In this document: positions 23,047-35,100 of the stretch, piece after piece
Layout of the letters: each line of letters opens with the position of its first letter
How positions within the stretch are numbered: the first letter of the stretch is position 1
Assembly (NCBI GenBank): GCA_037043455.1
Contig: JAWPHD010001347.1
Location: forward strand, 186,001 to 250,000
Length of the DNA stretch: 64,000 nt
DNA from: Cyrtodaria siliqua
Taxonomy: Eukaryota > Mollusca > Bivalvia > Adapedonta > Hiatellidae
Reading direction: 5' to 3'
Made by a program: the position numbers and the translations under genes
The notes under the pieces: model-generated
The model's database searches: none
Told to the model about the DNA's origin: nothing
The model's input: the letters and a program-made list of their open reading frames with translations, nothing else

Positions 23047-23111
23047 TCATCTTGCAGGCGGCGAGTCTTCCTTCTTTTGTTTCTTTTCTGGAGAGCCATT
23101 CTCGGAAGATT
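23047..23111 (-). CDS. BCL7: BCL7 terminal coding exon 5
   Basis: Acceptor CTTTGTTACAG, then [21 protein letters not shown] and TGA (23049-23047). The KKQKK patch between acidic and proline-rich residues matches the position of the basic C-terminal patch in vertebrate BCL7s. Confidence 0.9.
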
Positions 23112-26100
23112 CTGTAACAAAGCGAACAATCATGAATTTTAAATATCGTTTTAAGTTTCAGACTTACACAAGATTTTGTAAATGTGGGTTTAATTGTGTA
23201 TATCTTATTATATATTCGTTGTTAACAGGGGCGTCCATGGAATTCCATGCCCCTCACCACTGTAGGTTCGATCCCTCAGGGGCATAGGAATCTTTATGAG
23301 AGGAAGCTATCCAGCTGGCTTGCGGAACATCGGTGGTTCTACCCAGGTGCCCGCCCGTGAACGAAAATTGCCCGGAGGGGCACCTGGGGTCTTCGTCCAC
23401 CAGTGGAAGCTGGAAAGTAGCCATATGACCTTAGCTGTCGGTGCGACTATAAAATCCAATTCATTTCAATTCAATGTGCTGTTAACAGTTAACAGTTGAA
23501 TCAATTTGAAATAAATCCTGGCAAGATGGTTATGAAGTCAATAAAGAACAAAAAGCCTCGAAAAATGATATTTACGACTACATAATGATTCTTACTAGTA
23601 AACCAGTTTGCAAACACAACTACACAGCTGATCTATAAATAGACTATTCTACATGGTAGCACATGCTACAAAATGTACCTAACCACTGAAGAGTAGTTAC
23701 CACAACTTATATAACTTACTTTTATTTGAAATAAGAGATTTTTTGTAAAATATTCAATACTGAAGAGAATCTCTTATAATTTTGTTAAAAAACAATGTTT
23801 CTTGCACTTTCCTTTGTTTAATAGACAATAAAAAGAATCTCTTGTGAATTAGCGTTTGCAATTATTTGTTTACATTACTGTTTATGGGCATTTGTTGATC
23901 ATCATAATACATAATATTTTACCTTATCTTTCCTTATTTGTTATTAGATTTACCAATACCAATATATTTTAGCGTAGTATTTTAATAATTGAACATTTGA
24001 TTGTTCATTTTCTTCAGTTTTCGCGCACACAATGAACTGTTTGTTTTGACGTGCTGTGAGACATCATGCATACCTTTGCGTGGATCATATGTTTCATTCG
24101 ATATTTAATGGTCGAATTCAGACTCAACAATTCATGTCAAGACACCACTTACCATTTGATTCGTCTTCATTTACTTCATGTCGGACTAATTTTAAAGCTT
24201 CTCGCATGCTGTTTGCATCGTTACTGTCGGTATCGTTAATCATGTCACGCTTTATATCCCCAGGGAATGACATGTTGGAATCCTCGTTAATGTTACCAGA
24301 CCCGCTGTCCGAGTCCTGGGACTGCCGTGTACCCTCGTCGACATCTAGACTGCCTGAAACATCCACAGGATATCATATTAGCCATATTGTGACATGATGC
24401 AATATTATATTATACAATTATGGACTTTTCAGCTGTTATACATGATGTGATATGCACCAAAAAAATCATTATTGACCGAGGCGATAGCCGAGGTCAATAA
24501 TGATTTTTTGGTACATATCAACATCATGTATAACAGCTGAAAAGTCCATAACTGTTTTATTATATAACCCTCAATTTATCATATTGTTGAAAACAGGTCA
24601 ATATCAGAAAAAAACTGAAAACTGGTCAATATCAGAAAACTGGTCAATATCAGAAAACAAGAGGTCAATGACCTTGAAGCTCTACTGATTTATTTTGATT
24701 TCAGGAAGTAGTGACTACAAACTTGATTTTTGAAAATCTATTTTTAGCCGTGGCGGCCATCTTGAATTTCCAGCTGACCTGAAATTTTGCTAGGATCAAT
24801 TAGACATCAAGAGCAACATTTCTGTGAAGTTTCATGAAAATCCGTCAAGTAGTTTCAGAGGAGTAGTCGCTACAAATTTTCATTATATAACTCTATGTAA
24901 ACAAAGATGGCCACTGGCAGCCATGTTTAACGTCGAATCAAAACAATGTTCAACTCGGATAACCATCATGTCATGCTGATCATTTTAGAAAAAGTCCCAT
25001 ATCAATATCTCTTGAAGTTTTCAAGAAGTCGTCGCTACAATCTTATATTTTTTTAAATCTATTTTTAGCCGTGGCGGCCATCTTGATTTTCCGGCCGACC
25101 TGAAATTTTGCTAGGATCAATAAGACATCAAGAGCAACATTCCTGTGAAGTTTTATGAAAATCCGTAAATTAGTTTCAGAGGAGTAGTCGCTACAAGTTT
25201 TCATTATATAACTCTATGTAAACAAAGATGGCCACTGGCAGCCATGTTTAACGTCGAATCAAAACGATTTTCGACAAGGACCAACATCATGTCATGCTGA
25301 TCATTTTAGAAAAAGTCCCATATCAATATCTCTTATAGTTTTCAAGAAGTAGTCGCTACAAATTTATTTTTTAAAAATCTATTTTTAGCAGTGGCGGCCA
25401 TCTTGAATTTCCGGCCGACCTGAAATTTTGCTAGGATCAATAAGACATCAAGAGCAACATTCGTGTGAAGTTTCATGAAAATCCGTCAAGTAGTTTCAGA
25501 GAAGTAGTCGCTACAAGTTTTCATTATATAACTTTATGTAAACAAAGATGGCCGCTGGCAGCCATGTTTAACGTCGAATCAAAACGATTTTCGACAAGGA
25601 CCAACATCATGTCTTTAGAAAAAGTCCCATATCAATATCACTTATAGTTTTCAAGAAGTAGTCGCTACAAACTTGTATTTTGAAAATCTATTTTTAGCCA
25701 TGGCGGCCATCTTGAATTTCCGGCCGACCTGAAATTTTGCTAGGATCAATTAGACATCAAGAGCAACATTTCTGTGGATTTTCATGAAAATCCGTCAAGT
25801 AGTTTCAGAGGAGTAGTCGCTACAAGTTTTCATTATATAACTCTATGTAAACAAAGATGGCCACTGGCAGCCATGTTTAATGTTGAATCAAAATAATGTT
25901 CGACTCGGATAACCATCATGTCATGCTGATCATTTTAGAAAAATTCCCATATCAATATCACTTATAGTTTTCAAGAAGTAGTCGCTACAAACTTGTATTT
26001 TGAAAAATTATTTTTAGCCGTGGCGGCCATCTTGAATTTCCGGCCGACCTGAAATTTTGCTAGGATCATTGAGACATCAAGAGCAACATTCCTGTGAAGT

Positions 26101-29100
26101 TTCATGAAAATCCGTCAAGTAGTTTCAGAGGAGTAGTCGCTACAAGTTTTCATTATATAACTCTATGTAAACAAAGATGGCCGCTGGCAGCCATGTTTAA
26201 CGTCAAATCAAAACGATTTTCGACAAGGACCAACATCATGTCATGCTGATCATTTTAGAAAAAGTCCCATATCAATATCACTTATAGTTTTCAAGAAGTA
26301 GTCGCTACAAACTTGAATTTAAAAAATCTATTTTTAGCTTTGGCGGCCATCTTGGATTTCACATCAACATGAATTTTTGCTAGGATCAACTAGACCTCAT
26401 GGGCAACATTTCTGTAAAGTTTTATGAATATCCATCCAGTAGTTTCAGAGGAGTAGTCGCTACAAATAAAAGTTAACGGACGGACGGACGGACAGACAGA
26501 CGGACGGACGGACAGACGGACGGACGACGGACACCGCACCACGGCATAAGCTCTGCTGATCTCTGATCAGTAGAGCTAAAAACAGGTCAATATCGCTAGA
26601 TATTTTTTCTAAAAAATTACTTTTTAGCCAATGAAAACGCGTCTATTTATAGGTTATATAATAATAGGTATTGCAGACTTTTAAAACGAGCCAAAAATCT
26701 ATAAAATGGAGACTTCCTAATAGGTATAATTTTTCATAAAACAATTTTACAACGTTTATGAGGTTTCTTGTGGATCTTGTATGGCCGGGTTAATTTTGAG
26801 ATAACAAGTCCCAAATAAAGCAGAGGTTGCTATTATTTCAGGTCATCTCTACATGTTTACTTTTTTTATATCTGTCTGCTAGCAAACAAAAATTAACAAG
26901 AGGTCAATGACCTTGAAGCTCCACTGATAGATTTTTGATAGCTTGATCAGCATTCCTGTGAAGTTTCATTTGAAGCTCTACTGATAGGTTTTTGATAGCT
27001 AGATCAGCATTCCTGTGAAGTTTCCTGAAAATTTGTCATGTAGTTTCAGAGGAGTAGTCGCTACAAGTTTTCACTATATGTAAACAAGATGGCCATCGCA
27101 GCCTTGTTTATGTTGAATCAAAAAACAAAAAAATCAACAAGGAGGAACATCAGGTCATGCTGACCATTTTAGAAAAAGTCCCATATCAATATCACTATAG
27201 TTTTCAAGAAGTAGTCGCTACAAACTTGTTTTTTAAAAATCTAATTTTAGCCGTGGCGACCATCTTGAATTTCCGGCCGTCCTGAAATTTTGCTAGGATC
27301 ATTTAGACATCAAGAGCAACATTTCTGTGAAGTTTCATGAAAAAGATGGCCGCTGGCAGCCATGATTGATGTTGATCGACAACGACCAACCATGTCATGC
27401 TGATCATTTTAGAAAAAGTCTGTTTTTACTTACTTACTACGCCTTGCACAACAGGTTAGTTTTCCCATTTTGTGACAAGCGAAGTCGGTAGCGACATCAG
27501 ACATTTCCGCACCCACTGACCTCGATCGACGGTTCATCTAGTGAGACGCTGTTAACAATTATGACACGGCTGAGGAAAAACTGCGTGTAACTACCTACAT
27601 GCAGTGTATAAAATCCCTGGATGTAACATGAAGCTGCATCTTTTTAATTTCCAAGTAAAAATTATTTTATCAGAAGTTTCATTTATATAAATTGTCAATT
27701 AAGTTACCTGAACATAAATTAAAATTATATGATGTACATTACCTTGGTTACTGTCTTCGCCATTAGACTGGCCTGCAGTGAGCGCGAGTCTTCTTACTCT
27801 GTTTTTCGATGTATGTGACACACGTTTGCCAAACATCTTCTGAGATGGCTGGGAACTCGACACTTAAACGATGGTAAATAAAATTGATTTTCAATGACGA
27901 AAATAAACCCAAACTAAAATGATGGGAAATTAAAAGAACTCTTCAATAACGAGAAATAATCATGAACTTCAATAATGGGGGAAATAAACCCAACACTAAA
28001 ATGCCAGGAAATAAACCGGATACTTCAACGATGGCAAATAAACTTGACACTAAAACAACAGAATGAATCTTGACCCTAGAATGATAGACAGTAACTCGAC
28101 ACTTAAATACTGGAAAAAACAACTTAAATGTCAAATGGGACACTTAAATGATGGGATATCTAACTATAATTTTTTCCCCCAAAAAACAATAAATGAATCT
28201 ATTCAAAAATAACCAATTTATTTTATAATAAGAATATATATAAGGCTAAATAAAAATAAGATGTTTGGTTTTTACATCCTAAAAAAAATAAGGGCAGGTA
28301 GGAAGGGAAAATGTTTTTATTTTATGTTTTGTAGTCTTTTATTTTTTACTCCATATTTTAAAAACTTTATAAATTGGAAATTATTAATTTGTACCCTTTT
28401 TTTAGCATTAAATGTTTAGGGTCGGCCCTTAAAAAACGGGGTTGTCGGAAAACCGAAACCACACATAATTTTATTTGGCCTAAATGACATTGCAACCTAC
28501 CAGGCATCCATTTGAAAACTTTCATTGATGTGTCTCCTATTGTCACCCATTTCTTTTCCCTGTAAAAAACAACCACATCAAATTACATATAGTGCTACCA
28601 GGCACGTCATGCAACTTTCTACTGAAAGTTTAATACGGAGTTCAATAAGTTTTCAAAGACATTTTACATTTGAGATAACTATGTACATGATGTGTAACAT
28701 TGTATGTAATATATATGTGATACACCTCTGGGGTTTTATTAAAACAGGAAGCCCCAATTAGCCTGAAGCATTAAGTCACCTGATAATTCGGCATGTTCGA
28801 TAAGAGAAACGTACTGATGCAGTTTGATCAACAACCCACCAAAAAGAGATACAGAACTTAATGTACCAGAAACTAGCCTAACTCAGTCCTTAACCAGCTA
28901 CATATATATACTGAACCAAACAGCTAACGCACTAGAAGACAATAGCTTTAATGTATGAACTTATTACATGTATATGATAATGCCGACTGGTAATGAAATA
29001 TATTCTGAGTTATAGACTGTTATTTTTATTGACATATTAAAGGTATTGTCTAAGCTGTTTGGTTCAGTATATAATGGAGTGTTCTTTCGTTGAATTAAGA

Positions 29101-32100
29101 CCATCCATTTATGTGACAAAGAGATGTTTTGAAGAAAATGACTGATCAGCAAACAGACATTGTAAACCCTGATCAGCTAGGATGCAAAGGCTATTATAAT
29201 CGTGCTTAGCGGGTTTAGGGTTAATGTACCATAAACTAGACTAACTCACTCCTTAATTTATTTTTTCAATGCTGATTTCCAAAATGGATGCTGTCACATA
29301 ACCGGATAAATACTAGAGGTGTATAATGATACAAATGAATCGAAAATGTCCCACATATTCGAATCGTATTCGATATTCAATGCACTGTTATTCGAATATT
29401 TTCAAATACAATTAATAAAGCATAAAAAGAAGTGTAACCAATAGTCCAATACTAACCATATTTCAAAATACAACCAACCTTTCATGGATTTAAAGAATAG
29501 TTTGTTGTTTCTGTCACAGTATACATGTTATAATCTATATACAGAGGCGTAGCCAGGCTAAAATCTTAAGTACGCTTCCTTAATGCCGAAGGCATTAACC
29601 TTGGCACGTAGGGGTAGGTGCGGGAGGCCCCTCCTGCTGGTGGGGTTAGGGGGGCCTCCCCCTAGAAAATTTTAAAATATAGACATCCTTTGGCAGCCTC
29701 TGGTGGGTTTGTTGGTCACATTTTATCAGCCTTCTTGGGTAAAATAATTTCTTTAAAAATGAAAAAAACGTATGTCAGGAGTTAAGTTAGCCTTCGATTT
29801 TTATGCTGTTTTTGGCCATAATTATTTTTTCACTTTTCAAATCGATGTTACGCATGTGCGTAAGTGTGTATCGCTGGCTACGCCTCTGATATATGACATT
29901 GGTTATTTGTCAATCTTCACCGTCTATAATGGCAAACCTTTATGGTCCGATATTTGTAAATGCTTTCAATAACATTTCTGACAATTCATAACTTTCACAT
30001 GACATCATCAAAATAATTTGACCAATCAGTGATCAATAAAATAAAAGACCTCCACATTCTGGTACGGTGTTTATCGTTGGTGCTCAACTGACTTTAGCCC
30101 TTTATAAATCTATGTATCTTCTTTTGGTATTGTCTGATTTTAAAACACCATTATGGATACATTTAATTTAAATCATGGTCTAATATTTTCATTTTTCATA
30201 TAGAGATTGAGGATAAAGTCCGATTAATCTTTATTTTCACCTACTGAATATATCAACCTAACGGAAGTTGACTGGATGTGAAAGTTATGAATAGCAACCT
30301 TAGATTATTGATTTAATTTATTAATAAGATCTGATAAAATACATTTGAAAGTATGTCACTAAAACATTGTTTTCTCTGTATTAAGTTAAATGGACATATG
30401 GCAATCTTGAGTTTTATTCAAACATTAATAAGATGATGATTTCTAAGGTTTAATGTCCCTCTACCATATGAGCCCCCGGGAAGAATCCCCCGTTGACTCG
30501 GCATTATGTCTGGACTATTGTGTGGGTGATTGTGTGTAGTGCTATGTATCTATCTACAGTCTACTTGAAGCAGATATAGTGCTGCCACACTGGAATACCA
30601 CGCCGTAGTACATGATACACCACCCAGACACATTATTCTGACACCGGGTTGACCAGACGTAGTACTACCCATTATTTGCTTGTCAGGCATGGGTTACGAG
30701 TAACTACTCAATTTTTAAAGTCTTTGGTATAACGCGGTCAGGGGACTCGAACCCACGACCTCCCGAATGCAAGGCAGACACTCTAACCACTACACCACAA
30801 TGCTTCGGTCAAACATTAATAGTTGCTCCAGAATTTAGTTATCATGCGTCATTTGGACTTTAAAACTGCTTGCATATGATTAAATAAAAAATTGAGATTT
30901 CAATTTTCTTCACTATAATATCACCAAATTTTTAAATATATTATTGATGTACTAGCTATTATAAGAAGTTAGTAATATGTAAAAATAATTTGCTTTGAAC
31001 TATTCTAACAATTACTATTAATGATTGAACAAATGCAAGTGAAGAGAAAAACTAACTGGACGTCGAGAGTTTTTAAAAAATCAAGATTGCCGTGGGTCCC
31101 TTTAAGGGCAGCCCTCAAACCAGAGAATGTGTTGATAGATCCTGATTTGCTCGTCTTTTTCAAGAAAAATATTGTTATTTGAACTGCTTTTATGTTTATT
31201 TGTCTTTAAAATTTACTAAGACTTGAGTTTTAAAACCTCTTAGATTAAGTACTGTTCTGGTTTTGTTCCTGAATACTGAATATTCATGAATAAATACATT
31301 CGTATGTGTCACCGTTTGTGATATGTATCGTATGCGCCACCCCCTGTATTCGTTAAGAGCCCTAATAAATACACTGTAAAATGAACTTTATGTCACCAGC
31401 ATTAGCAACTGCTTTATTATTTTTATATATTTTTAAGGATCAATAAAAAGTCATTCTTTTTTACGAAAATTTAAACAAGGGAAATAAACTGTGACTATAC
31501 TAATTTACAATTACTGGTGTGGTTGCTCCCCTTGAGATATTTTATAGTAGTCTAGTTTACTAGATCTATGTTGTATGTGGTTTCCGTAGCAACCAGCATC
31601 AATCGAAAATTGGTAAATTGGTAGCTTACAATTAAGAAGTCATTCTTTTAAGTAAATTTAAATAAGGGAAATAAACTGTGTATATACTAATTTACAATTA
31701 CTGCAGTGGTTGCTCTCCATGAGATATATTTTTCAGTAGGCTGCTTTGCTAGATATTATATGTGGTTTCGCTAGCAACCACCATCAATTGCAAACTGGAC
31801 AGGATACATTTTTCAATTTGTTAAAACATTGTTAAATCTACCTTTTTTCAATTTCTTTTAATTTTCACATCTTTATGACTGGGAAAAAAACCTTTTTCTT
31901 GCCATTCTCGCCCTCAATCGATACTAGTATCATCTCTCGTGTTTGGCGCTTGGAATTATGGGGGGGAAAGTAGTCCGGACTGAAACTTTCCATTTAATTT
32001 ACTCAAAAGGTTTAAGTAAGGAAAATACCCTTATTGGAAAGAGAAATATAAATTGGTGGTGGGTTTGACATAAATAAAATACATGAACCGTATAATCCCT

Positions 32101-35100
32101 ATTAAATGCCCTGGGGCGTTACATACTGCAAAATGGCATACAGTCATGTGATATTTTCAGGACCTCAATCTGGAAGTTTAGTGATTTTTAAAGGGAGATT
32201 CATGCAAAAATGGGGGAGTTTTTTTTAATCATAAATGTTACGGTGCGCGGGGTATTTTTTTACCCAAATATTATAAATGAATGCCATAAAATACAGCTTT
32301 AAAGTATTTTTTACTAACTTCTTTTAGAAAAGGGAGATAGTCATATTTCATTAAAAAATATTATATTTTCGTGCTTTTGAAAAAAAAAAAAATTTTTTTT
32401 TATAATTATGAAATTTGAATGACAATTATGATACAAACATTTAATATCATTTAACACTATTATTTAGATACCTATTTTCATTGTCCAAAACCCCTGACGA
32501 ATAGAAACTACAAATGAAAATAATTATAATCTACTTTTGTTTTCTCTATCCAATAATTTTCACTTTCCACGTCTATATAAATGATAGCAGTTTGGTTCAA
32601 GTCCTGTGTATAAGCGTTTATTTATCCTTGCACTTAGTTTCAAGTCATAATCCAATTAATTACCTATATCATTAATGACTTCAACAGCATGCTGCTAGGC
32701 TAATCCTTTGATTAGATAAACTGTCTGCCAATCAAACATTACCCCTCGGCCCCCAGGTTAAGAGGTGTGAAATAATATCAAGCATCTTAATGATTAAGAC
32801 CAAGAAACAATCTTGGGCTTTTGGAATAAAAATTGCAAACTGCTTTGAGATCGTTTTTCACACAATTCCGTGGGGCCTGGAGGAGGGTTAATCCGTGAGA
32901 TTCTATCTCACCCACATGATGTACGAAATGGATGCGTATATTTGAGGTTAAAAATTATGGATAAATACCATATATTAAATACTGTGTAGAATACATACAT
33001 TAGGTTTATCTTTGGACTGCCAAAGTGGGGGTGGGGCCTTAAAGTGTGCCTTTTGTTTTTCTACATAACTTTCATTTGTTTAATCATTAATGGTAATTAT
33101 TAGAATAGTTAAAAGCAGATTGTTTTTACATATTACTATCTTTATAGTATATTGCACTAGTAATATATTTAAAACATTTGGTAGATCTAGAAAAATTAAG
33201 ACAACTGAAATCTCAAATTGTTATTCATTATATGGAAGTAGATCTAGTTTTATAGTCAGAATGATACAGGATTAATAAATTGATGTGCTAATTTTTGATA
33301 CAGGATTAATAAATTGATGTGCTAATTTTTGATACAGGATTAATAAATTGATGTGCTAATTTTTGATACGATTAATAAATTGATGTGCTAATTTTTGATT
33401 CGATTAATAAATTGATGTGCTAATTTTTGATACAGGATTAATAAATTGATGCGCTAATTTTTGCAACAGGATTAATAAATTGATGTGCTAATTTTTGATA
33501 CAGGATTAATATATTGATGAGCTAATTTTAAAGAAGCTATCCTGTCAACAACAGCAAATTTTACAATTCTAAACCTACTGATGACAAGGTATATTATATA
33601 ACTTACATATTTTGAGAATCCATATTATATAGACAAAATAATTATAAAGACCAAACCCCAAAACTGTTGTGTTGAATTAGGAGTTACCAAGTTGAACCAA
33701 CTCATAATTAATTTTAAACATATTTAATCACGGGTATTTTAAGAACCAGTGAAAAAAAACTACCTTGTAATTGGCACACATACATTATTATAAGACCTGG
33801 ATATGTTTGGATAAACGATTTTGTAGCGTAATTTTACCGTTATTTGGCGGGTTAGTTTCTTTAATGCTGGATATAAAACTCAAGAATGCCATGTGTCCCT
33901 TTAAAGTAGAGCGTTTAATAGGGATTTTACGGTATGTATGCAGAGAACTCTTTGTGATGAAGTCCAGCAATATTTTGTGAAATCTCCAAACTACTGGCTG
34001 TATACCAGATATCGTCATTTTTATGTTGGTTCTTTACTATATCTAATTCAAAACTAGTCATCTCATAAATATTTTTGCCGGTAGAGAAGCTTACCCCTTT
34101 GCCGTAAATATTCTGTGTTTACAGTGTTTTTATTCTCGGTAACAAGTGTCACATGACCGTTAATTAATATTGACTGAAATGGGCCGGTCGTCCGAGCTGA
34201 ATGTAGTAGTTATCGTCATCTTCAGTTTAATACCAAATAACCCATATTAGGGATGATGAAAACTTGTGTAGTTATTGAAACATAAATATACCATTGCATT
34301 TGTAACACAATTATTTTTTTTAGAAAAAAGTCATATCTACAATTTAAAACGATCTTTCAACTGTGCCATATCGGGTGTAATTTACTTCACTTCGACATTC
34401 ATAATTTAAAGGGAAACAGCTGTGCGCAAATTTAATTATTTTGATTTACGTGTTCTCGTTGCTCGCTTGGTTGAAACGCTATTATTTTTTTGGTCATGTA
34501 GGTTTGACGTAACGGGTCAGATATTTTAAAAGGAAACTTTCATGCGCATTTTCATGCGCATTAGCGCGTGATTTCCAGATTGTGTTTTGTTTATAACCGT
34601 ATTTATATAGGTTAACGCGTTGGTTTGAGAGAGTTTGTTAACATTTCTAAAATATTTTTTCCTCTCCAATCTTCTAATGATAGTGTGTAGTGATTTGTAA
34701 AGTGGGGTTGAATAATAATCACAACATCAAGTGTTTTATTGATAATGACGAAATCTGGCGAATGACGATAACTGGTACACAACAAGTACCGTTTCTATTG
34801 TTTGGGGCGCTTGTTTCAGCCAAAGGTTTTTCTGCAGTAAATAGAGCAATTTAAATAATACGTACATCAGATATATATCATTAGAACTGGCTTTTTTAGT
34901 GGTAAATAAAACTACTTTACTTTTGAAAATCGGTTGAGAAATAAATATTTTACAGCCAAAATGATTTTTTGATGGGCATTTTCCTATGTAAATTCCTTGT
35001 TGGTGTGACAGGAGAAAATTAAGAAATGTCAAATAACTTCAGTAATACTTCATATTTTGCTATAAAACTTTCAGGGTGTCTTAATTTACTAATATCCAAC

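Noticed and set aside
24056..24397. 113-codon plus-strand ORF
   Set aside because: It is the antisense shadow of BCL7 exon 4, whose minus-strand reading has splice sites and fits the family.
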